This document shows positions 42,324-51,248 of a stretch of 64,000 nt of DNA, one piece after another. The translations under genes were made by a program, and so were the position numbers. The DNA comes from Bdellovibrionales bacterium (GTDB lineage Bacteria > Bdellovibrionota > Bdellovibrionia > Bdellovibrionales > UBA1609): contig JADJVA010000001.1 in the NCBI GenBank assembly GCA_016716765.1, positions 62,001-126,000 on the forward strand. The letters run 5' to 3'. How positions within the stretch are numbered: the stretch's first letter is position 1; every line of letters begins with the position of its first letter. Below the pieces are notes generated by a model. That model did not search any database. It saw only the letters and a program-made list of their open reading frames with translations, and had not been told where the DNA came from.

Positions 42324-44371
42324 TTATTTAGATTTCCCATTTATTTTCACGGTTAGAACTCCTGGTCGACCTGGTGTCACAAGGTCTCTCATCGCCTGCA
42401 CAATGTCTGCACCCCTCAGACTGTCTAATTCCTTGGCCACCTTACTGGAGCGGTCGAGATCTCCATCGTTCGCAAAAACTGATTCCTTCAGCCATTCAAA
42501 GAATTCTGCCGATGTCGCCCCCCTGTATTGGAGATCAAGCTGCAGGGCGTATCGAGTGCTTTCTAAGCTTGAGTCCTCCAAGAGGGGTGGAAAACCTTGA
42601 GCTGCAAAGTCTGTTAGAAACTGATAACTCGCCTTCTCAAGATCGTCCGCCGACTTTTGACTCGATTGAATGAAAGTTTGAAGTGTCACAAATTCCTTGA
42701 AGAATTGACCTCCTGCCTGAGCAATGTAACCTAGCTGTTGTCGAGTACGTAGCTCCCCAAAATAGGACGGCCCAATGAGCTTATCCAAAACTAACATGAT
42801 CGCTGAGTTACGAGGAGACCTGGGTCCTAATTCATAGAAACTTAAAAATGAATTGTTCGAATTTTCACTAGAAGCTACGACAGTCCGATTGGCAAAGCTC
42901 TCCCGAATCGAAACAGCCTCGTTTTTCAAATTTTGCAAACCCTCACGATCAATGGTTTTTTCGGGTTTAAGGCTGAGAAATATTTGATCATAAAGGGCCT
43001 GAGCCTCTCCCCGATCAATATTGCCATACACGAGAGATTCAACTCCGAAGGATGACGTGAGTCGATTCCACTGCGCCACGAGATCCGCAACTGTGGTTGC
43101 CCTCACTTCATCGACGATCTCCAGGGCATCGACTGCCTGCGGGATCAGTTGTAAATTTGCGACATCAAAAGAACGAACATAGGGATCTTCAACTTTCTTT
43201 GAATGAATTGAATCCACCACAGAGCCCTTAATTGTCTCGAGCACGGAGGGATCTAATTGACTCAAATCCTCCCCAAATTGCTTAATCCCTTTCAGATAAT
43301 CCTTCAGAATAAGCTGAGACGTATCGGGATAGGAAATCATCGAAAAATTAAGAGAATTGTGCCCGAGCACGATCCCGACGGACTGCCCAGAACTCTGTAC
43401 TTTTGTTATCCGATCACTCAGATATTGCTTCAATACCTCAGCCAGCAAAATCTTGCCAGCCTCAGAACTCTCTGTACGCTTGATAAGATCACTTCTCAAG
43501 TCAAAGTAACTATAGACCTTAGGAATAGCGTACTCAGCAGACCTCAGTAAAAAGAGAGTTCCTCGATTCTCCGTTGGGAGCTCCAGTAACTTATTATCGG
43601 TTGTTGTCACCAACAGGCCAAAGTTCTGAGGTTCATATGGATTTTTTGTCGGAAGCTTCATCTCCTCGGCAGCAGAGGCTTCCTCTAGAGACTGTGCCTC
43701 GGCGACCGACATTTTTGTGACCGAATAGGGAATGTTCCAAACTGGACACTTTTCTGGAAGATCTGTTCGATCTGACATATAGAGTGCCGTCACTTTTTTC
43801 GGAGACAACTCGCCCAGAAGTTGCTTAAACGCATTTTGATCGAAGGGCTCCCCAAGATAAGCTTTCTTCAAAAGCTCATCTCCCTTGCCAAATTCAAGTA
43901 GCAGAGACGCCAATTGCCCTGCTTCGCCAGCGCTTGAAGACAATTCGAGCTCTTTATAAGCTCTCGCAGCAGAACGCTCAAAATCAGCTAGAAGGTCAAC
44001 TAACGTGGTTACTGTTCCTTTGGATTTCAAAAACTGAATATACCCAAAAACCACTCTCTTGAGCAAATCAAGCTCTTTAACGCCTTTATCCGTTAGATTG
44101 AGTCGAATACTGATGAAACTAAATCCCGGATATTTTGCATTCCAGGCCGAAACATCGGATATCAACTCTTTTTCGGCCAGAATCGAATACAAAGATCCAG
44201 TGTGCTTCTTGCTCAAAAGACTAACGAGAAAGGCGATCTCTTTACGCATCCAATTCACTGTGGGCTGCTTCACGGCGAAGTAAAGATCAAGAGTCTTTTC
44301 TTTCGTCGCCGCCATGACTTCAATTTGCCGTGGCAGATCTTGAGGCTCAGGAGCAGCATATACGGCGGGCT
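42324..44371 (-). pseudogene. M16 metalloprotease, C-terminal part, cut off by an IS4 insertion
   Basis: The longer part of an insulysin/pitrilysin-like protease (M16). It lacks the zinc-binding motif, which lies in the N-terminal fragment at 45767-46521. It retains the structural later domains: LLKRVVFGYIQFLKSKG, RNSAIMLVLDKLIGPSYFGELRTRQQLGYIAQAG and a C-terminal PGRPGVLTVKING. The frame runs a few codons into the IS end. Removing the IS and one target-site copy joins ...NIEPAV with YAAPEPQDLP in the same frame, giving 930 residues in all, the normal length of such proteases. On its own this part should be inactive. Confidence 0.88.
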
Positions 44372-45766
44372 TAATGCCGTTCACTTTTACTTGAGCGAAA
44401 TAATTTCTTGAAATTTTTCGAGTGAAGTTGGAGAATAAAAAAAGAGCAGGTTGATGCTGCTCTTTCACATGCGAACTTTTTTAATTTCCACCGAAAGGAA
44501 ATCAGATGACGAGTTCGCGTCAGACACCCTGCGCTAAGACTACCAACTTTTGATGCTCAATTCAACGAAAAACATCTCATCGGTTCAAGAATTTCTTGGG
44601 CAAGAAAATTCAATCCGCAAAATCTATTTCTTTCAATAGTTCACCTTGTAGGTGGAAAAAATGATGAGGGGTACTTCCACGCTCTTTCTCGAACTTGGGA
44701 TATTGAATCCGACCTGAAGAATATGCCGGCCAAGAGTGCTCTCAGTAAAAAGCGAGGCCGCGTCAGTTTTGAATTTTTCAAAGAACAAGTCGATGATGTG
44801 ATCATGAAGTATGAACCTCATTGTCGAACTTGGCGAGGCCTTCGGGTTTATGCCACAGATGGCGACCAGTACGAACTTCCCAGAACTGAGGACATTTTGA
44901 ATCAAGGATACCGTGGGTACCCCTGTGCCGACGACAAAGAAACCCATTACCCGCGCATGTATGTGGTTCACTGCTACGATGTGCTTGGCGGTGTGACCAA
45001 AGCATTTCGCTATTCCAACGCCAATGAGGAAATGCACAATGCCATGGAAATTGCGGTGGGACTGGAGGAGAAGAGTCTCACACTTTACGATCGCCTTTTC
45101 TTTTGCAAGGATCTGGTTCGTTCCCACCAAGGCTCTGGAAGCTACTTTGTAGCTCGTTTAAAAGAAGATGGCTGGATCTTACCTGAGATCATCACGTTTG
45201 CCAAAAGCTCGAAGAGAAACTTCAGTTTTGAGTTTGAAGGGACCCTCATTCATTTGATCAAAGTTGTGAATCCTCGAACTGGAGAGACGGCCCTGTTTGC
45301 AACGAATTTGGAGAGAAGCCGGTTTAGGAACAAGGAAATCAATGATCTGTATGCGCTCCGCTGGGAAGCTGAGACCGCCAATCGGGATATGACCCACACG
45401 CTGAAGATGGAACAGTGGCACTCGCATTTTTTAAATGGAATTTTACAGGAAATTTACACGATTCTTTGGCTAATGAATCAGGCCAGAGTCCAGATGGCCC
45501 AAGTGCTTCGAAAGAGATGCAGTCTTGATCAACTTTTTGATTACACCAAATCCAATTTCAAACTGATAGTCGACTTCATCCTGGACAGCCTTGAAGACCT
45601 AACAATGAAAAGACATCGTCGTATCAGTCGTCGTCTCAGGTATCTTTTGAAAGTCTCGACTGAACATAGAAAACGCAGATCCAGATCTTATCCGCGTCAG
45701 GTTAAAAAAACTCGGAAAATATATCCGTCAGCATCGACCGTGCCGAGGCAAAAGTGAACGGCATTA
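44372..45766 (+). mobile_element. IS4-family insertion sequence, 1395 bp
   Basis: The ends are exact 17-bp inverted repeats, TAATGCCGTTCACTTTT at 44372-44388 and its complement at 45750-45766. The 10-bp direct repeat ACGGCGGGCT flanks it (44362-44371 and 45767-45776). It carries one transposase gene on the plus strand, opposite to the interrupted M16 protease gene. IS4-family elements commonly give 9-12 bp duplications, consistent with this one. Identical repeats suggest a fairly recent insertion. Confidence 0.93.
44506..45757 (+). pseudogene. IS4-family DDE transposase, +1 frameshift near its N-terminus
   Basis: ATG at 44506 (AGGAAATCAG upstream) reads MTSSRQTPCAKTTNF and then hits TGA at 44551. 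In the +1 frame, from GAT at 44552, the protein continues without stop, DAQFNEKHLIGSRISWARKF, to 45757. The rest has the IS4 DDE core: YATDGDQYELP (first Asp), LTLYDRLFFCKD (second) and YALRWEAETANRD (the Y-2-R-3-E motif with the catalytic Glu). The full product is about 416 residues. The slip occurs at AACTTTTGA; three T residues instead of four restore the frame. The next ATG at 44723 gives a protein lacking only the N-terminal domain. Either a mutation or +1 programmed frameshifting would explain it. Confidence 0.85.
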
Positions 45767-46521
45767 ACGGCGGGCTCAATGTTTCTTCGCGGAATCTCAG
45801 AGAAGTGAGCAGTGGCTAGCTTTACCAACTCAGAGGTTGGCTGCGGTCCTGTGATCGCAATCTTCATATGATCGGCACCGTAGTGTTTTTTATAAAACTC
45901 TTGAACATCGGTCTTCTTTGCGTTCTTAAGTGATTCTAAATTCCCCACCCAAAATTTGCTGATGGGGTGGCTCGCTCCAGAATTTAAATGGATGATTCGA
46001 CGAAAGCGCCACCCATCATTTTGCAGATAGTTTTGAAACTCGTTGTGAACCGCTATCTTTTCTCTCTCTAAAAAGGTTTCATCAAACAGAGGCGCCTTGA
46101 AAAAATCACTGAATCGTTCCAAACCTTCAGACATATACTTTGGTGGAAGAGAAAGCTGGTAGTTTGTTTCATGTTTGGAGGTGAAGGCATTTGAATTTCC
46201 CCCTCGATTCTCAACAAAATTTCGATAATCCGACACGGATTGAAATTTGTTGGATCCCATAAAAAGCATATGTTCTAAATAGTGGGCTAATCCAGGATGC
46301 TGAGCAGGGTCATCAAAATAGCCAACAGGCAGGGACACGCCTATGCTTGCCAACTTTGCCCTGGGAATCGAAACGGCAATTCCTTGAATTCCGTTCGGAA
46401 GGCTAAATGACTCCGTCCTCATCCTCGCATCCTGTGTCGTCTGAGCGAGGCTTACTGTAAAAATGCCAAAAATAGAAGAAATAATCACAGCCGAATTTAA
46501 AAGAATTCTGACTCTATTCAC
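45767..46521 (-). pseudogene. M16 metalloprotease, N-terminal part with zinc site, cut off by an IS4 insertion
   Basis: GTG at 46521 is preceded by AAGGAG at 5 nt and begins a signal peptide, ILLNSAVIISSIFGIFTVSLAQ, so the enzyme was exported. The inverted zinc motif H-x-x-E-H is present as HYLEHMLFMGS, with the downstream EREKIAVHNEF supplying the third ligand. The fragment ends at the 10-bp target duplication, then reads into the IS. It may still make a truncated exported protein of about 250 residues, but the M16 fold needs both halves. Confidence 0.9.
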
Positions 46522-46640
46522 GCGTGCTCCTTGCAAAAAAACTACTTCGATTATTTTGGGTCCTATGAGCAAAATTCAAGCCAAGGCCCTTCTCTAATGA
46601 GTACGGAACCTCATCCCTGGATGAGAAAACTCGACAGCCC

Positions 46641-47102
46641 TTGCAAGACGAATATGTGCTCCATAAGAAGTGGATTTTTCAGCGACGAAACTATGTTCAT
46701 ACAACTGTTGGTGAATTACCTGGCTCTGAATTGTATATTCTCAATGCAGAGATACCAGGAAGAGAAATGCCGATTGAGTTATTGGTTGTTTTTCACTCCA
46801 GACCAGATGATTCACGTGATATCATGGACCATGTTTTCAAAATTACGACTCGAGTTGCGGAGACAAAAAGTCATGTTGATTTTATGCGCCTCATTTTTGC
46901 GATGCTGAATGCAACCCCGATGAATCGCGGAAGTGCCCTTGTTGCGAAAATCTACAGCATGGCAGTTTACGCGTACGTATTTGGCACTCCAATGCCATCT
47001 ATGCCCGATGGATTTGACGTATTTGCTATGTTAGAGCCAAACTTCGAGACTTTCGATCAACGATATCGATCAGTATTTTTTCCTTCTTCGAATGAAATGT
47101 AA
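46641..47102 (+). CDS. Unrecognised protein, possibly 5'-truncated
   Basis: A 153-residue frame from TTG at 46641; the frame is open upstream to 46569, with no ATG and no convincing ribosome site, so the start is uncertain or lost. The sequence looks protein-like: ELPGSELYILNAEIPGREMPIELLVVFHSRPDD and NRGSALVAKIYSMAVYAYVFGTPMP are well-formed. The end EPNFETFDQRYRSVFFPSSNEM is charged. No signal or membrane segment. I do not recognise a family. It lies between the interrupted M16 gene and the Usp gene. Confidence 0.5.
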   Translation: MQDEYVLHKKWIFQRRNYVHTTVGELPGSELYILNAEIPGREMPIELLVVFHSRPDDSRDIMDHVFKITTRVAETKSHVDFMRLIFAMLNATPMNRGSALVAKIYSMAVYAYVFGTPMPSMPDGFDVFAMLEPNFETFDQRYRSVFFPSSNEM

Positions 47103-47228
47103 AAACTTGATTACTTCGACAATTTCGAGGTAGACTTCGTTACGGAAGATTTAACAAAGACAGTTCATTACTCTAAAAAGATGAGAACGCTTTTTGTCAG
47201 GCAACAGTGCGAAAAGAGGAGATACACC

Positions 47229-48107
47229 ATGAAAGCCTTGTGGGCAGTTGAACCCTTTCATCAGGATAAAATCAGAATAAAAGGAATACACAATACTCTC
47301 AAACAGCTCGTTGGCTCTTCCGAAAATATTGAAGTGGGATTCGTCGTCACGCGGACTGAGTCCTTTCTGAATCTTGCATTTGATGTGCCGGCTGAAGAGA
47401 GGTTTAGCCTTTATCCTCAAAAATTGATAAAAATGGCATTGAGAAAAGCTGGTTTAAAGTTCGAAGACAAGAGAATTCATGTTGTCGAACACAGAACCCT
47501 ATCCACCACCGAAACGGTTGACCGCCTCCTCAAACTTGCAAAAGAGCGTGGAGCAGATCTTCTTGGACTTTTCACTCACGCACGCAGGGGATATTTGCGG
47601 TTCGCAATAGGTAGTTTCGCAGAAACAGCCATTCACAGAAGCAAAATAAGTCTTCTTCTACTGAATCCAAAAGCCCACACTCAGCCCAAGATCAAAAGAG
47701 TCCTTTTCGCCAGCGATTTTGGCACAGACTCAAAGGCCCAGCTTAAAAAGGTCATTGGCCATTGCAAAAAAATGAAGGCCAGTCTCATTTTGCTTCATCA
47801 TGCGGAAGCTACGTACAATTGGTCTCTGGATGAATCCAATCCAAAAATTCATGCTTACCGGAGAAAGGTCAATCGATTGAAACTTGCCATGGAGCAAGAG
47901 TGTAAACGTGCCAAGATCCCTACTCGTATCATCATTTCATCCGAACTGCGAGGGACGGCCGACCTCATTTTCAGATCTTCTAAAAAGGAAAAAGCAGATC
48001 TCATTGTTGTCGCGGCAAAGACAGGTCCCACAGCAGCTTTAATGGGAGGCAGTGTCACAAGGAGAGTTGTGCGTGAAAGCAATATGCCTGTGTTGATATT
48101 AAAATAA
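47229..48107 (+). CDS. Tandem universal stress protein
   Basis: ATG at 47229 has GAGGAG 8 nt upstream and is preferred over the longer in-frame start at 47181. The 292-residue product carries two Usp-type halves. The second, from KIKRVLFASDFGTDSKAQLK, ends in the typical ATP-binding G-x2-G-x9-G(S/T) region: ADLIVVAAKTGPTAALMGGSVTRRVVRESNMPVLILK. The first, with ERGADLLGLFTHARRGYLRFAIGSFAETAIHRSKISLLLLN, shows the same pattern but less conserved. Usp proteins bind ATP or interact with partners under stress; no specific role can be inferred. The 3' 253 bp overlaps the convergent exported gene. Confidence 0.85.
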   Translation: MKALWAVEPFHQDKIRIKGIHNTLKQLVGSSENIEVGFVVTRTESFLNLAFDVPAEERFSLYPQKLIKMALRKAGLKFEDKRIHVVEHRTLSTTETVDRLLKLAKERGADLLGLFTHARRGYLRFAIGSFAETAIHRSKISLLLLNPKAHTQPKIKRVLFASDFGTDSKAQLKKVIGHCKKMKASLILLHHAEATYNWSLDESNPKIHAYRRKVNRLKLAMEQECKRAKIPTRIIISSELRGTADLIFRSSKKEKADLIVVAAKTGPTAALMGGSVTRRVVRESNMPVLILK

Positions 48108-48592
48108 AGTTGGTTGTTTGATTCAACAGGAAGAAGGTTGAGTTCGAGTGGCAAGACTTTACTTGCATAGCGGTAGCTAAAACTGGACTTCTTTCCCGTG
48201 TGAATTTCAATTTTTGATCTTCCCTCAACGATTGAATCACCCATTGCGCGACACTCCTCCGCATTCATCGCCAAGATGGCCATGGCCGGAGTCAAATTCC
48301 ATGTTCGATCGGTCAATGTGAGCTTGAGATATTCTTTATCGAGACGGGAAACAAGAGAATCGTCGCACTCCAAGACTCCGATAATATCTGAATCTGCGGC
48401 GGCTAAAATAAAGGGTTTGTCACTACGATATTTGCTTGAAACATCTCCTGAAAAAATAGCCGAATCAAAAGTGATTGAATAATCCCTAAAATCGAAGCTC
48501 TTCAGCTCGATATCCTTCGCTCGAGCACATGGCATTAACAATTCAGACGGAATTAACAATAAGACAAACAAAAATATGGTTATTTTTTTCAT
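47855..48592 (-). CDS. Exported protein whose C-terminus overlaps the Usp gene antisense
   Basis: A 245-residue frame with a signal peptide (IFLFVLLLIPSELLMPCARA). The mature part up to about residue 165, ...NLLPVESNNQLYFNINTGI, looks like a normal beta-rich domain. The remaining 80 residues lie antisense to the coding end of usp and look shadow-like (LLSRTTLLVTLPPIKAAVGPVF). The natural end was probably lost by rearrangement and replaced by run-on into the usp region. No family recognised. Confidence 0.6.
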   Translation of the reverse strand: MKKITIFLFVLLLIPSELLMPCARAKDIELKSFDFRDYSITFDSAIFSGDVSSKYRSDKPFILAAADSDIIGVLECDDSLVSRLDKEYLKLTLTDRTWNLTPAMAILAMNAEECRAMGDSIVEGRSKIEIHTGKKSSFSYRYASKVLPLELNLLPVESNNQLYFNINTGILLSRTTLLVTLPPIKAAVGPVFAATTMRSAFSFLEDLKMRSAVPRSSDEMMIRVGILARLHSCSMASFNRLTFLR

Positions 48593-48671
48593 TATCGCTC
48601 CTTTTGCAAAATAAGACTTAAAACTATATCTGAATCAAAAATATCAAAGCCAAGCTCTCTGTTGGCTATTC

Positions 48672-51122
48672 TCACGAGCGACTCGGTTTCAGCTCGACAA
48701 GAGGCAAACAAGACTTTTCTGCATCTAAGACCACGCGGATCGTTTTCAAGACAGCATCGGGGGTCACCGAAATCGAATTGATCCCCGACTGAACCAACAG
48801 TTTCGATATTTCAGGAAAATCACTCGGGGCCTGACCGCAAATTCCAATAGGTCGACCAGATTTCTTTGCGACCTCAATCGCCATCTGAAGCATCTTTAGA
48901 ACCGCAGGATCACGTTCATCAAAAAGGTGACTTATCACGGAGGAGTCCCGATCGACGCCTAAAACCATCTGGGTCAAATCGTTCGACCCGATTGAAAAGC
49001 CATCAAAGATCACTCCAAATTCCTCACCACGAAGAATATTTGAGGGAAGTTCAGCCATCACGTAGACTTCGAGACCATCTTTTCCTTGAGAAAGACCGTG
49101 GCCTTTCATTTCTGCCAAAACTCTCTGCCCCTCTTCGGGAGAACGACAAAATGGAATCATCACTTTAATATTAGTTAAACCCACTTTTTGCCGAAGATGA
49201 TTTATCGCATAACACTCAAGAGCAAATCCGTCGCGGTAGCGCGGATTGTAGTAGCGGGAAGCCCCTCGAAACCCAATCATTGGATTCTCCTCGATCGGCT
49301 CAAACTTCTGCCCCCCTAGAAGACCCGCGTACTCATTGGATTTAAAATCTGAAAAACGAACAATGACGGGTCTTGGATAAAATGCGCCAGCGATGAGACC
49401 CACACCCTCAGACAGTCGATCGATAAAATATTGCCTCGGATCGTTCTTGTGCCCTCCCAACAAATTCTCGATTTTCTCTCTGGTTTCTGGATCAGTTATC
49501 TCTTCAGGATGGGCCAGCGCCATTGGGTGGATCTTGACGTATTCACTGATGATAAACTCGATCCGCGCAAGGCCAACTCCATCTACAGGCAAAAGAGATG
49601 TTTTGAGAGCCTGGGCCGGGTTTCCCAAGTTGACCATAATCTTCGTACGTGGCCTCTCAAGGGACGTCCAATTCACTTTCTCCTCTTCAAACAACAAGCG
49701 CCCATCATACACAAAACCTTCGTCGCCCTCCGCGCAAGAAACGGTAACTACCTGACCCAGCCTAAGCGCTTCTGTGCCAGTTCCCGTTCCCACAATGCAG
49801 GGCACGCCATGCTCACGACTCACGATGGCCGCGTGACAGGTTCTCCCACCTCGGTTAGTTATGATGGCAGAGGCCTTTTTCATGATTGGCTCCCAATCAG
49901 GATCGGTCATATCAGCCACTAAGACCTCGCCGTCCTGAAATTCACCCAACTCAGATACATTGTTAACAATTCGAACAGGCCCTGATCCAATTTTCGAACC
50001 AATGGCTCGCCCTGTGATCAGGACAGCTGATCTTTCCTTTAAAAAATGCGAACTCTGCTGAAGGCCAGATTCTTGAGAGTGGACCGTTTCTGGCCTCGCC
50101 TGTAAAATAAAAAGAGCACCCGTTTTTCCGTCCTTTCCCCATTCAATGTCCATCGGGGTTTCACGACCATTCAAACTGGAGTAATATCGCTCAATGGCGG
50201 TGGCCCATTGGGCCAGCTTGATGACGTCCTCGTCATTGATGGACAGCCTTTCACGATCACGTTGAGAAACTTCAATGTTTCGAGTCGTCCGACTGCCATG
50301 TCCTGAATAGACCATCCTCACCTGTTTTAAACCCAGCTTCCGACGTAAAATCGGAACTATCTCGCTGTTCCTACCCGACTCCCTCAGAAGTGGTTTCAAA
50401 ACAAGGAATTCATCTGGGTCAACACGACCTCCGACGACATTCTCACCCAAACCATAGGCGCTGTTGATAAGGACGACATTTCTGGCTCCAGATTCTGTGT
50501 CTAATGTAAAAATGACTCCCGAGGCCGCTAGATCCGATCGAACCATTTGCTGAACGCAGATAGAAAGCCTTACTTTTTCATGCTCAAATCCCTTGGTCGA
50601 TCGATAGCTGATTGCTCGATCCGTAAAGAGTGAGGCAAAACAATTAAGGCAGGCAGTGATGAGATCATTCGCTCCTCGCACATTGAGAAAGGATTCTTGC
50701 TGTCCGGCAAATGAAGCGTCAGGGAGATCTTCTGCCGTAGCCGATGATCTGACAGCCACATCGAGCTCCGCAACACCCGTCCGATGGCAAAGTTCAGCAT
50801 AGGCATTTCGAATTTCGTGGGCGACCTCTTCGGGTATTCCGGCGTTTCGAATTATTGCTCTGATCTTGTGACCCACTTTTGCCAACTCGCTCGTATCCTG
50901 TGTATCGAGACTCGAAAGCATTGAATAAATTTTCTCTGAAATATCACTTTGGGCGACTAAGCTCGAAAACGCGTCGGCCGTCACAGCAAAACCCGGGGGA
51001 ATATTTATCCCTTGAGGAGTGAGACGCTGAAACATTTCTCCCAGGGATGCATTTTTTCCTCCAACCAGGGGAATATCTTGAATCGAAATTTCTTCAAACC
51101 ATTTAATAAATTGAGTGCGCAC
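48672..51122 (-). CDS. ppsA: Phosphoenolpyruvate synthase
   Basis: PEP synthase makes PEP from pyruvate and ATP, releasing AMP and phosphate, for gluconeogenesis. From GTG at 51122 the protein is 816 residues, close to the normal 790 or so; a TTG 34 codons upstream at 51224 is open but adds a non-family extension. Domains in order: ATP-grasp PPDK domain beginning IPLVGGKNASLGEM with VRSSATAEDLPDASFAGQQESFLNV; the swivelling His domain with phosphohistidine GGRTCHAAIVSREHGVPCIVGTG; and the PEP-binding barrel ending GICGQAPSDFPE. It diverges from the glucan synthase gene, sharing about 125 bp between starts. Confidence 0.93.
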   Translation of the reverse strand: MRTQFIKWFEEISIQDIPLVGGKNASLGEMFQRLTPQGINIPPGFAVTADAFSSLVAQSDISEKIYSMLSSLDTQDTSELAKVGHKIRAIIRNAGIPEEVAHEIRNAYAELCHRTGVAELDVAVRSSATAEDLPDASFAGQQESFLNVRGANDLITACLNCFASLFTDRAISYRSTKGFEHEKVRLSICVQQMVRSDLAASGVIFTLDTESGARNVVLINSAYGLGENVVGGRVDPDEFLVLKPLLRESGRNSEIVPILRRKLGLKQVRMVYSGHGSRTTRNIEVSQRDRERLSINDEDVIKLAQWATAIERYYSSLNGRETPMDIEWGKDGKTGALFILQARPETVHSQESGLQQSSHFLKERSAVLITGRAIGSKIGSGPVRIVNNVSELGEFQDGEVLVADMTDPDWEPIMKKASAIITNRGGRTCHAAIVSREHGVPCIVGTGTGTEALRLGQVVTVSCAEGDEGFVYDGRLLFEEEKVNWTSLERPRTKIMVNLGNPAQALKTSLLPVDGVGLARIEFIISEYVKIHPMALAHPEEITDPETREKIENLLGGHKNDPRQYFIDRLSEGVGLIAGAFYPRPVIVRFSDFKSNEYAGLLGGQKFEPIEENPMIGFRGASRYYNPRYRDGFALECYAINHLRQKVGLTNIKVMIPFCRSPEEGQRVLAEMKGHGLSQGKDGLEVYVMAELPSNILRGEEFGVIFDGFSIGSNDLTQMVLGVDRDSSVISHLFDERDPAVLKMLQMAIEVAKKSGRPIGICGQAPSDFPEISKLLVQSGINSISVTPDAVLKTIRVVLDAEKSCLPLVELKPSRS

Positions 51123-51248
51123 ATCAACCCCCACCTGCCCTCTTTCTATACCAAGAAAATTTAAAAGGGAAGAATTCTTCGTTCGTCGAGAATCTGAACT
51201 CTGGATTCCTTTTGCTTTCCACAAGTTGAGATGCGAGAATCATAAGTA

